From Ophthalmolycus amberensis (Eukaryota > Chordata > Actinopteri > Perciformes > Zoarcidae), in assembly GCA_024529925.1 (NCBI GenBank), contig JAFEUB010001797.1:496001-560000 (forward strand): a stretch of 64,000 nt of DNA, given 5' to 3'. Below the pieces are notes generated by a model. It was given only the letters and a program-made list of their open reading frames with translations. It made no database searches and had not been told where the DNA came from. The position numbers and the translations under genes are program-made. Positions 11,749 to 24,200 of the stretch are shown piece after piece; the stretch's first letter is position 1; the number at the start of each line of letters is the position of its first letter.

Positions 11749-12473
11749 CTTGATAAGGACATTTAGAATTAAGGACATGAAAAGAGTTAACATCAAAAAA
11801 CAATACATGATTTTCTCTGACCAACTGGATGAGTTTCAGTCGATACAAAAGCATCTTTAGCACAATAGAAGGGAGGCAGAGTGCAAAAGTAACTTTTCAG
11901 GATTTCAGGTAAATGTTAAACTTCACAGTATCAGGTGATCCAATGTCACACAATGCCACTTTAGTGACCACAGAAGTGCAGTGTCATGAACTTGGACAGA
12001 TGACAATTCCAATAATATGCTCGACGTGTCTGAACAGAATGATATTCACATAGAGTCTGAGACGAAGCAACGACTGCCTGCAGCCCGTTGATGAGCGTGA
12101 TACTTCTTTATTAAACAGTTTGAACACTTAAAACTAAATAGAGAAAATATTCAAGCTTACGCTTTATATTTGACCCTTTTCAATGCCTGAATTACTTCAT
12201 AAATACCAAAAATAACGTTAATATTTACAATCATTCAATGTTATCAATGTAATTAATTGCTGGAAATTTAGGGTGGATTTTCAACGATATCTTACAGTAT
12301 TTCATAATCACGGTAACATACAGTTAAATGTTCATCCCTCGCATGTAAATGAACAGTTAATGCTGTAAATTAACAGCTAATGCCGTCAATTAACCATAAC
12401 AGCAGACTACTGTAATTTATCAGCATGATACTGTGAGCATTTATGTCTAACTCTGCTGTATTTCCCTCAGTAG
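11749..12473. other. Spacer, no gene
   Basis: AT-rich sequence shared with 52928-53652 and, in part, 36360-36840. The right half contains many short TAAC, TTACAGT and ACGGTAA motifs, which look like the remnant of an older repeat that the Gypsy element split. No supported exon. Confidence 0.5.
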
Positions 12474-13115
12474 TGTCCTCCTACGAGTCCCGCCCTCTGC
12501 CGCGCCTCTCTCTGTAGGCACAGCTGTGCCTCATCTCCTGTGATCACCTCCAGCTGACATAAATACTCCTGTCACGCTCATCCCAGTTGTCAGTCCGTCC
12601 GTTTACCTACCTGGTATTCCGACCCGTGAGTAGTCCGTTTGTTCACTCTCTGAAGATCCGCTACTAACGATCCGTTTTGTTTTTTCAACTTGCCTGCCGT
12701 CCAGTGTCGAGCCTCGGGTTTTCACCTGTACGAAGAAGCCTTCCAGTTAGTTCCTCGGAGATCAACTGTGTAGTCTTGGCGTTCCTGTGTCGAGCCTCGG
12801 GTATCACACAGATGTTCCAGCCTACCTGCCAGCCGCGGACGCGGACCTGCCACCTCCCGGCTAGGATCCGAGCGGAGCGCGAGGATGCGCCTCCGTATTG
12901 ACGTTTGACAGTTTTCCTGTCGGCTTCGTCTGCCGCTGAGTAGGATTAGCCACTTTCCGACTTAGAACCGTGCGGAGGCATGGAGACGCCTCCTATTGAC
13001 TTTGGCCATTTCCTGTCTTTTCCCTTGACTGAGAAAAATAAATGACCTTGGTTTTGAAATATAACTCTGCTGTCTGAGTCTGCATTTGGGTCCGTGAACA
13101 CACCACATCATAACA
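12474..13115 (+). mobile_element. Probable 5' LTR/leader of Ty3/Gypsy element 1
   Basis: The segment opens TGTCCTCC, contains an AATAAA signal near 13037, and closes TAACA just before the Gag start at 13135. The identical segment precedes the second element (53653-54294). No matching 3' LTR is seen after the pol remnant, so the boundaries are guesses from the TG...CA rule and position. Confidence 0.45.
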
Positions 13116-13134
13116 GAACGGACTGACCATAACT

Positions 13135-14223
13135 ATGGACCCAGCAGCCGCAGCAGGATCTCCACCTGCAGATCCCCTGCAGGTGGCGATCACAAACCAA
13201 GGAGTTCTTCTGGGACAGCAACACCATCTCCTACATGAGATGCGGGGATCTCAGCAAGCCATCGGGTCTCAGGTGGCTGAGATCGGCAGCATGGTGCAGG
13301 GACTCGCACAGCCCCGCCCCTCCCCCCTGGATTCAACGGCAGGGGACGTGCAACTGGTCCGTGAGTCATCTGTTCCATCTTCTGAACCTTTCCACGGAGA
13401 CATGAGGGCATGTAGAGGTTTCCTGCTCCAGACGACGTTTGTGTTTAACCAACAGCCCCCCACGTTTGCATCGGACAGTTCAAGGATTGCCTATCTGACC
13501 GGGTTGCTACATGGCCGTGCTCTCGACTGGGCCCAGGCCTGGTTCACCCAGAACCCGTTGGATACGGTTTCTTTTGGACAGTACCTGGAGGCGTTTAGGA
13601 GAGCTTTCGACCACCCTACATACTCTCAGGACGCTGTTCAGAACCTCCTCCGCCTCCGTCAGGGCTCTGCTAGCGCTGCTGAACATTCCATTGACTTTCG
13701 CATCCTGGCTGCAGAGTCTGGTTGGGAGGAGAGGGTGCTACAGGGTTTTTTTCTCAGCAGCCTGTCGGAGGAATTAAAGGACAAGCTTGCTGTTCTGGAG
13801 GAGGCGAAGACACTGGAAGACCTGATCACTCTCACCATCCGACTGGATACTCGGATGCAGGAACGTCGGAGAGAGCGTAACTACAGGTTCCCGGCTCCGG
13901 TTCGTCAGCCAGTAACCACTTCCGGTCACCGGGCCCCAGCTCCCCCCGCCACCGCAGCCCAGGCCACCAGCACTCGCCCGCTCCGGCACCTTCTCCCGAG
14001 GATCGGGATGAACCCATGCAGTTGGGACGGTTCCATCTGTCTCAGGGAGAGAGGGAGCGATGAATCCGTTCATGACCCTGCCTCTACTGCGGCGAGCCGG
14101 GTCACCGTATCCCTGTCTGTTCGGTGCGACCAAAAGAGAGGGCTCGCCAGTAAGAGTGGGAATACTGGCGAGCGACTCCACCCGACTTCCCCGTTCCAAG
14201 TCCCATCTCACACTACCAGCTAA
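13135..14223 (+). pseudogene. gag: Ty3/Gypsy Gag, frameshifted (element 1)
   Basis: The frame from MDPAAAAGSPP carries a retrotransposon Gag capsid domain (about residues 85-245; key stretches include LLHGRALDWAQAWF and EAFRRAFDHP), like the Sushi/Mart lineage. Near 13990 the frame is wrong. The expected continuation EPMQLGRFHLS and a CCHC knuckle (C-x2-C-x4-H-x4-C at 14079-14120) lie in another frame, with two in-frame TGA codons between them. The same break is in the copy at 54314, so the damage predates the duplication. Confidence 0.8.
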
Positions 14224-14263
14224 GTTATGCCTGCCGTCCGGTGCTCTACCAGTCTTAGCCCTC

Positions 14264-14984
14264 ATTGACTCTGGAGCAGAACAGTTTTTTGGACTCCTCC
14301 TTGGCCTTCGCTCATGGGATTCCCTTGGAGGAGTTGGAATGCCCTCTTCAGGCGACCGCCCTGGATGGAAGTCGTTTGACCAATGTCACACACCGGACTT
14401 GCCCTGTTACCCTGCTTGTATCAGGAAACCACCAACACAAGATCTGTTTTTACATCTTCTCGACGCCCCTGACGCCTCTGGTTCTGGGCCATCCTTGGCT
14501 CCTGGACCACAACCCACAGATAGACTGGGCAGGAAACAGAATCATCGGTTGGAGCCCTAGATGTCTTTCGAGGTGCCTCAAGTCCGCCATTCCCCGGCAG
14601 ACCTCTTCTCTCCACACCCCTACAACCGGAACTGATCTCACCTCCGTCCCCTTGGAGTATGAAGATCTCAGCGAGGCATTCAACAAGGAACGAGCCCTTT
14701 CCCTGCCACCCCACCGACCCTACGATTGCGCCATAGAACTATTCCCCGGCGCCACCCTGCCCTCCAGCCGACTATACAACCTTTCCCGACCGGAACGTGA
14801 GGCGATGGAGACCTATATCACAGACTCCCTCGCTGCTGGAATTATCCGCCCATCAGCCTCCCCGGTGGGAGCGGGGTTTTTCTTCGTGGCCAAGACGGAC
14901 AAGAGTCTCCGTCCTTGCATCGACTACCGAGGGTTAAACCAGATCACCACCCGGAACAAGTATTCTACTCAACTCTGCTTTTGA
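14264..14984 (+). pseudogene. pol: Ty3/Gypsy protease and RT N-terminus, broken (element 1)
   Basis: The aspartic protease motif IDSGAEQ is read from 14264 in one frame. The rest of the protease (FLDSSLAFAHG to LVLGHPWLLDHNPQIDW) is in the next frame, so a short deletion sits around 14285. The RT N terminus follows (SRPEREAMETYITDSLAAG, then LRPCIDYRGLNQITTRNKY). The frame then breaks near 14960 and ends at 14984. Element 2 shares these breaks. Confidence 0.8.
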
Positions 14985-15039
14985 ATCCCTACCCGGAGCC
15001 ACGATTTTCACCAAGCTAGACCTACGCAATGCCTACCAC

Positions 15040-15777
15040 TTGGTTCGGATACGGGAGGGGGACGAGTGGAAGACCGCTTTCAACACTCCCCTGGGACATT
15101 TCGAGTACCTGGTCATGCCATTCGGACTTACAAATGCACCAGCCGTTTTCCAGGCTTTGGTGAATGACGTGCTCAGGGATTTTCTCAACCGGTTTGTGTT
15201 TGTCTACATCGACGACATTCTGATTTACTCCTCGAACCTACAAGAACATTGCCACCATGTCCGTCAGGTCCTTCAGCGCTTACTGGAGAACCAACTCTTC
15301 ATCAAAGCCGAGAAATGTGAATTCCATGTCACCTCCGTACAGTTTCTTGGTTTCATCATTGAGGAGGGTCAGATTCGCAAGGACCCGGAGAAGGTTAAGG
15401 CAGTCACCGAGTGGCCGGTCCCCTCTAACCGGAAGAAGCTCCAACAGTTCCTTGGGTTTGCAAACTTCTACCGCCGGTTCATTCGGAACGACAGTCAGAC
15501 GGCGTCACCCCTAACCAGACTCACCTCCTCTAAGGTGGATTTTTCCTGGTCCCCCAAGGCCAACCGAGCATTTAACATCCTCAAGGAACGATTCACATCA
15601 GCCCCCATCCTAGTGCAGCCGGATGAGAGCTGCCAGTTCGTGGTTGAGGTGGACGCCTCCGACACCGGAGTAGGAGCAGTCTTGTCACAACGCTCAACCA
15701 CTGACTCTAAGCTCAGCCCGTGTGCCGAACCCCCTCCACCCCCCCGACTCATCGAAGGCGGTATTAGCCACTCTTAG
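15040..15777 (+). pseudogene. pol: Ty3/Gypsy RT core and RNase H start, internally deleted (element 1)
   Basis: RT core with FVYIDDILIYS (catalytic YIDD at 15205-15216), LGFANFYRRF, and the RNase H opening VEVDASDTGVGAVLSQ. At about 15724 the frame jumps from SPCA to the EPPPPPRLIEGG tail of integrase. Compared with element 2, about 1490 bp holding the rest of RNase H and all of integrase are gone, with a few bases of shared sequence at the joint. Confidence 0.85.
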
Positions 15778-16252
15778 GCTATACCGACCATCGGCAACTT
15801 TTCAATCTCGGCGCTACTGGTCTGAGGTTATCCTCATGAGTTCAGTGAAGCCGGTCAATAAATATTTCATGATTTTATTTGTTTTCTTCTCAACATGCAG
15901 TACATTGTGAGTTTTGTGATGTAATACAAATGTCCCTTTGATATTTGTCTTGACAACATGTATTAAACTGCAACAATTATATATTGAATGTCTGTTGTTA
16001 TTCTTTTATTTGTTGGGAATTGAATGCAAATGTATTGGGTTGTATTACCCTTTGTAAATAAACGGTAACCTTCTGGCATATACCGTACAATCACAGCAAA
16101 ACCCAGTTATCCTGCTATCACATAATGCAATCCAGTATACGGTAACATACCGTAAAAGTAAATTACAGTAGCGTCACCGTTAAAAAACAGTACATTTCTG
16201 GCTTCCCTGCTGCCAGTAAGTTACCGTTATTTTACGGTGAAATTGTTTAGAG
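15778..16252. other. Spacer after Gypsy element 1
   Basis: No 3' LTR is recognised. The segment has TACCGT/ACGGTA motif clusters that pair with those at 12280-12420, suggesting the Gypsy element landed inside an older repeat. It matches 58448-58919 closely. Confidence 0.45.
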
Positions 16253-17212
16253 CAGGGGTCTTCAACGTTTTTCAGGCCAAGGACCCCTAAACTGAGAAAG
16301 ATGGAGCAGGGACCCCCGACTATATATATTGTATAAAATTGTGTTTTATATTTAATGGGCCTAGTGCCATAAACATACCTCTTTATTGTGCATTCAATAC
16401 TAAGCTATTCAAATAATACACAGGTTCATATATTCAGGTTTTTATTTTAAACATGTGCAACAGTGAGTAGGGTGGCGGTGCCACTGCCATTTATAAACAT
16501 ACCTTGTCAGCTGATACCAATGCCAATATCAACATCGTCTCAATTGCATGATAATCATGCACATACGCTATTCAAATTGATGTTTTTATTTTAAACATAA
16601 ATGTGGAAACGAAAATGAGTGATGGCCTATTAGTGCCACTGTCAGAAACCTGGCCGAACGGCCATGACAAAAAAGGGAGACGGCGCATTCAATGAAGCAG
16701 TTGATTAATTATGTATTAAGTTTAAAGTAATATAAAGGACAAACATAAACTAACAGTGACATGTGAAGTCAGTCATTTCAGCAGTGTAAGTGAGTGGGTG
16801 CGTGTAAAGTGTATATGCAGCGTTGCATAGTGTAGAAACCAACCATAACCGAAACCAAAGTGGGTGTCTCAGGAAGGCGCAAGAGACCAACTGAGGATCC
16901 AGAGGGTTTTATAAATGGTGCACTGGCACACAGGGCCAGGGTTGTTAATTGCCTCAGGTGTCCCCACTCTGCCTGACGATCCTCTGCCACACCTGCAAGG
17001 AAAGCAGCCACACAGGCAGACAGGGTCGTCACACCGCTGCCATGCATAAACATACCTGTTATCTTTCATACAATACTGAACTATTAAAATAATGGAGACA
17101 TTCATGTTTGGGGAAAAAAAAAAATTGTCTAATCAACCAAAGATTTCGCTAACTCCCTGCAGTACCTCCGCGGACCCCCTAGGGGTCGTGGACCACATTT
17201 TTAAGACCTCTG
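16253..17212. mobile_element. 960-bp non-autonomous hAT element
   Basis: Flanked by the perfect 8-bp duplication GTTTAGAG (16245-16252 and 17213-17220). Termini are CAGGGGTCTTCAA and the inverse CAGAGGTCTTAAA. An 8-bp duplication with CAG-type ends fits hAT. The frames inside do not resemble a transposase. The same insertion, same duplication, is at 58920-59880, and a truncated one at 37353-38267. Confidence 0.8.
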
Positions 17213-18230
17213 GTTTAGAGTGATAGTTTTCCCATTCATTCTAAGCTAGTTACTGGATGATACAACTATGTAAATAACAACCAAAAAAACTCACAAACAA
17301 ACTTTGATCAAATGCTGATCAAAACAACGTCACACTTTTTTCCACATGAACCCTCTAGAGAAGGAAGTTAAACATCTTGGCCAGTCTCACTATAAAAACC
17401 AAGGCAAAGCTGTAGTATAAAACAACAATTAAATATTCACAAACCACTAAAAGAAAAGGAAAAAATACACCTATTTGACGTTGTAGAGAGACATTGTTGT
17501 ATGGGCTTTTGTTTTTTACACTGAATACAATTACGAAAATGGACTTTATTATAAATGATGACTCAACAACTGAGAAGCTACTTCACTTAAAACAAGCTAA
17601 CTGCTCAAATTAGCTGAAACTTAATAACTGTTATAAAGCCCTTCGATAAGTCCTGCAGGTAGGTTATGATGCCCAGTTTTGTTTTCTGAAAACTGTTCTA
17701 CCAGATATTGCTAAAACTTTCTGTTGACATTGGAGACAAGTTTGTGGCGCTGTTAAACTGCGCCTTGAGAGACCCTACTTATATTTTGCCCAACCCATTC
17801 ACATCGACGAGTGCCGTTCAAAACCGTTCAAGTGTGAAGTCAATCGGTTGTTGTGAAAATAAAGGCCGGACAGGGACTCCTTCCATTTGAGTTGTATGAG
17901 GGTCGAATGAATATTAGGATATCTAACAAACACCATCGGAAAACAAAACTCTCACATATTGTCTCGCAGGGTTTGGTTAAACAATATAAATATTTAAAAA
18001 AGTCTGTGGGAAAAAATGCTTCTGGGACCCATGGTAACAACGTGAAGGACCCGGAAATCAGTTTGGCCATTATGTAAAATTCACTTCAAAGCCCAGCGCT
18101 CTACCTGAGCGCTTTGTAAACACACACACAAAACTTCCATTGGCACTTCTGGCCTCCCCGAGTCAAACCAACTTTCAACCATGCTGAGTTGACTCTCAGT
18201 CGGCTGACATCATTCGAAGCCGGTGCATTC
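17213..18230. other. Junction spacer and 3' flank of unit 2
   Basis: No gene is supported. From about 17480 it equals the start of unit 1 (2507 onward), and in full it equals 59881-60921. The two nested open frames at 17840-18077 are the same incidental pair as in unit 1. Confidence 0.45.
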
Positions 18231-21200
18231 TCAGTGCTTCGGTGTAACACTTGGCGATCCTGTTTCTGGTAACGTTTTTTGACATAGCTTTATTATATTG
18301 CTGTCGTGTAGTCTTTTCCACAGATTCTTCTCCATGATATAGTCGTGGTTGGCGTATAAAATTAAATTGGTTTTAACAAGCTTCTCAATGTAGTAGTTGG
18401 AGTATTTCCTGAAGTCCTCAGTCATGAATCCATATGCACTCACCTGCCAACGTCAAGAACAGAACAGAGACGGTTGAGAATCATTCACAGCAAAAAAGGT
18501 TGGATTAAAGAAAAGTTTGACATTTTGAGAAATATGCTCATTCAATTTCTTGTGGAAAGTTAGATGAATGAGTCTGTCTGAAAAATTGGAGGCTACAGCC
18601 ATTGATTAGCTTAATGAAGTGATAAACTACACATATTCAGAGTTACAGTAATGTCTGTACATTTTTGGATGCATAGTTCATGTTCGAGGTGTGGTTATCT
18701 ACAGTATGGACGACATGTGTCTTAAGTAATATTAACTTACAGTGTCACAGGTTTGCAGAGCCAGGAAGACAGTGAATGCCCCATTGGTTGGTCTGACGAT
18801 CGACCAGTGTGAAGAATTCAGATGAGGAGAATTTAAGAACCTGTGGACAATGAAAAGTGTGAAATAAACATACATAAAAAAACATCAAGACAAACTACAG
18901 CCTGTAAATAGACCATGAATGTGTAATGTAAAGTAAAAGGTTTGGGTAGGATTGTGAGAGGAGGGTGACCTGTTTCGAACGTATCTGAGGAAATCCTGGT
19001 GCAGAACATAGAAGCGGGTCTCATTGTACTGTCCGGAATAGTAGTTCCTTGGCCTGCAGGGTTGAAATACAAAGTCAAGAGCTTAACACAAGTCATTTAA
19101 ATGTTCACATATATATTGCAGTTGCACTTTCCATACTCCATATGACATGCTACTCCCTAAGAGTGTAGAGAATGGGCAGGAAACAATTTTATGTATCATA
19201 AAAAAACAGACGATTAACTTTTAGTGCTGCAAGAAGACAATGTGGGTTTAGTGTTTCTCGAACTACAGTGTATGAGTTTTGCTTCTTGAATGGCAGGATT
19301 AAATTACCAGATTTTTGAATTTCTGCTTGAGCCACAAAGGAGCATAGTGTATGTTTGACATGACCTGTAACCTGCAGAAAATGTACTAAATGTCCTTTAA
19401 TAGCTCTCACGGGTTAAAGGAGGCCGTCAGAGGGTGGATCACAAAAACACAAAGAGGTGTCGTAGATGGAATTCCTGGCTCAAGGCCCTCCTGCGCTCGG
19501 GGCTTTCAACACCATCCAGCCAGCATCCGAGATGCAGCTGCCCCAACACTGCATCCTGGATCAAATACTACCTCACTGGCCGGCCACTCTGACCATCAAT
19601 CTAAACGATAGATATCCTGATTTTGCTGATGTTTTTCAGAAATTCAATAAATACATGGTCTATATGAAATAACCACATAAAGTTGATTTTTTTTTGTGTG
19701 TGTGAATTAAGTACTTAAAAATTAAAAGTTCAGATATTTTTTTCTTCTTCTCAGTATTAAGTGAAATTAGTGAGAATTTTTTATTTATTTCCAGCCATAC
19801 ACTTACTATGTTTGCATAATTAAACTGGTTAATAGTTTGATTTACCTACACTGGGGCATTCTCAGAAGCAGAACTCGTATCAATTAAAACTTTCTGCGAA
19901 ATTTGAATTAGTGTGCGCTTGACATGATCAATTAAGACAATGTAATTGTGTACCACGACATCTTGATAGATGATCCAGGTCCAATCAAAAACGTTCCAGC
20001 CCTGGATGTGTTTTTGTGTTTGTGCGTGCATGTTACCCTCGACTAATAAAACAGAAAGAGTTGATATTCACCTCTTGTTTTGAAATTGCCCAGCAGTGAC
20101 CGTTTCTCCTTTGAAAAGACCCTCCATCCAAAGGAAATCCCTCATCCCTTCAGGAATCAGTAGATATTTTATACCCTGCCAAAAGGATGAGGATGACAGA
20201 TTTGTGGGATATGAAGCAACACAATATCACATGTTAAATTTGAGTTTGAGTACCTCATCTTTAGGGGCAGATGTGTATCCAAACCTCCGCCACCAATTCA
20301 GCGACATAGTGATAGAATGGGCGGTGTGAACGTACACCGATGTCCTGTTTCCCACGTCTTCCTCATAACCTTTGATGGCTGCACCGTTCATCCTGTCGCA
20401 CAAACACAAAAATGAATTTTCTTTCACTTAGAAATGAATTTATGTGAAAAAATATAAGCATAATCAAGTTTATTGGTTGCTTTGTTATCCATAAGATTAT
20501 TATTTTTAATAATGGTTGGAGGCTGGTCCAAATGACACTGTGAAAGGTGAGCCGAGGATCAACCAAAGACAAATCAAGTAAATCAGATTTAACGTGTCTT
20601 TGTTTTCTGTGAACATTACCAAATGTTATTTTAGGCCAGAGGGAAAAACCCAGAGAGGATATTTCATATTTCATGCAGTGGAAAATGCCTATGCCGTGTT
20701 CACACCAAACGCGGCGCGAATTGTTAATCGAGTCATTCGCGCCGCCGGTCTCGCCGGGGACCATTTGTGTTCATTAGCGTGAATTGCACTGGACGCGCCT
20801 GAGAGGGGGCGTGGCTTATCGCCCTGAAAGCAGTTCAACTATCCGCCATCAACCATGGAAAAAATAACATATATTTCTACTTAGTATGTGTTGTGGAAGT
20901 CCCAGATATCACGGGAAACTAAACGTCGTCTTGTCTGGGTTCATAACATCATCCGGAGGAGCTCCGTGGATTTTATCGAGCTGTATTCACTGTGTCTAGT
21001 AAGCCACACGTCGGCTGTTTACTACAGCTGTATGAACACAAAATAAACTGATTTGGCTGTGATTTAACTGCAATGAACTGACAAAAAGGGACTCCGAAAT
21101 AACTACGTAATGATGCCGATTTGCAGTGGTGGTTGGTGGAAAATTTTCTAGGTAGGGCCATCCTATCAATTTCAGCAAACATCTCAGTATGATTTAATGC

Positions 21201-24200
21201 TAAAAAATTTAAGTATCAAACACGCATTATTACTTGGCAGTTAAATATTTAACATTTATTCCAACATGAAAAAAGCAGTAAATAACACTTATATAATATA
21301 ATATAACATGTTTATTTATTGAGATGCCCCTATGGACCTTGTTATAGGAGGTAAAGATCAGGAGAAGTAAACATGAAGTGTAATTATGAATACTGATGTT
21401 AAATTAAGCTATGATGAGTTTTCACTGTTAATTTAACATCTCTATTACATGTTGATGCCTCCATGACCAAGTTAAGCAGATGAGACTGAGGACAACTATG
21501 TAGAAGAAAAGATGTTCACTTTGCATAATATGTAGCTTGACAGAGTTCTCCATGTGTGTCCTGGTGTTCTCATGTTTCCTTACCTCCTCATCCCTCACTC
21601 CTGTAACTGTCCGTGCTGGATCTGTCCCCGTTGTTTTAAAAGCGAAATAAATGATTAGCATGACGTCATCCAGCTAGCCAAACCTGTCTGGTGTACAGCT
21701 AGTACAGAAGCTTCGCATGTACTGCTTCCCTTTCCCGCAGGTCTGCTGTCTGTTTGTGAGGTCAGGCTGATCTGATATCAGCTCTTTGGCTGCAGAATCT
21801 CCGCCAAAGTTCTCCTCTCAAACGGGTCTTGGAGGAGTACTGCTCGCGCTGGGGCTCGCGCGTAGAGACTTCTCCTGACGAGAACGCGCAGCTTGGGGGG
21901 CAAAATCGTTCTGGCCCCACACTGAATCTATTTGAGGGCGCTGATTGGCTAAATTGTATGTCACTCATTTACATCTTTATCAGCAATTGGCTAAACTGCT
22001 TCATAGACCCGTCTCTTTTGGGCCAAAACGATTAGGCCCCCCTAGCTGCGCGTTCTCAGACGTATCGTGCACACAGGGGGAGAGGACGAGCAGGAAAAGC
22101 ATATATTTTGCGCAGATATCATATTTAGCACACATTACTGGGTACATTCCACAGTTCAAAAACACAAATATTGACAATTTGTATAATTTATGATTATTAT
22201 AATATTTTTTTTTTGTGTGGCTCATGGTGGGGCCAGGCCCAATGGCCCTCTATTGACCAGCCGCCACTGCGGCGATTTGTAAAAAGTCTGAATTCATGTT
22301 TTGTTAGTTCTCTCCGCAAGACGACAAGCAAATAACTTTTTAAATACTTGTCTTCTCAATGGAGCTCGTATTGATCGGTGCTAGGCTATGCTAACATTGT
22401 AGCAGCTCCATCAACACAACGTCATATAGACGTAAATACGGCAGCGTCTTTTTCATTGTTTGTCCCATATGGTTTACACACACACATTTATACACATAGT
22501 TTGGTCCGGTCTCTATTGATATGAGGTATCGTAGAGCTCTGGGTGAACACAGACGGCTACAGTATTTGTTTCCTGATTCAACAACGGCAGGACGTCAGTG
22601 ATGATAGGAGAAACATCTCAACGCTGATAGGCTATCTCGCCGCAGCGTCATGCCATTTTTTCGCCGAAGTTGAAAAATTTCAACTCACGCGTTTGGGGCG
22701 TTTTGGCGGTTGACGCGAATTCGTGCAACTTTGCCTGAATTTGCGCCAGGCCAAACGCGCCATGGCAAATTCGCGTCACTCCAGTCTCATCGCGTCTGTG
22801 CATAGACTTTATATGTAATGTACTCACGCGAATAATTCGCGCCGCATTTGGTGTGAAACCGGCATTAGCAGTCATGAAATGTTCTTCTCAGAATCAGCCT
22901 ACAAAATCAGCCTACTATCACCTGAAGAATATATCAAGGATTAGAGGATTTATGTCTCAACAGGATTTGGAAAAACTTGTCCATGCATTTATCTTCAGCA
23001 GACTGGACTACTGTAACGGTGTGTTTACAGCTCTCTGTAAAAAGTCCGTCAGAAAGCTGCAGCTGATTCAGAACGCTGCAGCTCGAGACCTCACTAAGAC
23101 CAGGAGGGTGGATCACATCACTCCAGTTCTGATGTCTTTGCACTGGCTTCCTGTCCAACAAAGAATTGACTTTAAAATCCTGCTGTTGGTTTACAAAGCA
23201 CTGAATGGTTTAGGGCCAAAATACATCTCTGATCTGCTGCTACCTTATGAACCATCCCGACCCCTTAGGTCGTCTGGGACCGGTCTACTTTCTGTTCCCA
23301 GAGTCAGAACTAAACATGGAGAAGCAGCGTTCAGTTTTTCTGCTCCACATATCTGGAACAAAGTCCCAGAAAGCTGCAGGTCTGCTGAGACCCTCAGCTC
23401 ATTTAAATCAAGATTGAAGACTTTTCTGTTTGCTGCTGCCTTTAATTGAACCACATTCAATTAATATATTCATCAATTTCCTGCATTTCTGCATTTTACT
23501 ACTGTATTTTATTTCTTACACTGTTTTAAAAAAAATGTTTTTTTAATGCAATGAAAAATGTCATTTAATGCAATGAATGTTCTTAATTGTTTTTAAATCT
23601 CCTTTTCTTTTGCCTTATGTTTTGATGCTTTTAATGGTTTTATGTGAAGCACTTTGAATTACCTTGTTGTTGAAATGTGCTATAGAAATAAAACTTGCCT
23701 TGCCTTGCCTTCTCTGATTCGTCACGCCCCTATCACGTGACCAGTTCCCGGAAGATCACAAACAACAACAGTCTTCATTACGATCTACCAGGTTCATTTA
23801 ACACGGACAACTGATTACAGGTGTTGCTGACCTTGTTGTTTTTACTAGCAGCTGTTGTCCAGTTAAAGTCTGTATTTATGGATTCTGACCTAAATATCAG
23901 ATGAAATAATCAGCATTAAATACATCTGTATCAATAACCTAGATAATTAATAAAGGCACAGGTAAATATGACTACATCTTTGGTTTAAATATATACGTAT
24001 ACTGCCATCTAGTGGTAGAATGGTTCAACACTTTTACAGTCTGTGCACTGCGTTCACTCAAGCAACAGCACAATGTGGAAAAATAAATATAAGTGCCAAC
24101 AGCAACAACTCTGCGCACACAAAAATGACTTTGATTAAACTAGATTACGAACTGTATTACATCAGACAATGCACAGATTAATCAAACTTGATTCTTACTG

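Noticed and set aside
16778..17053. 91-codon minus-strand frame in the hAT element, repeated in other copies
   Set aside because: No transposase motif and the frame shifts among copies. Non-autonomous element.
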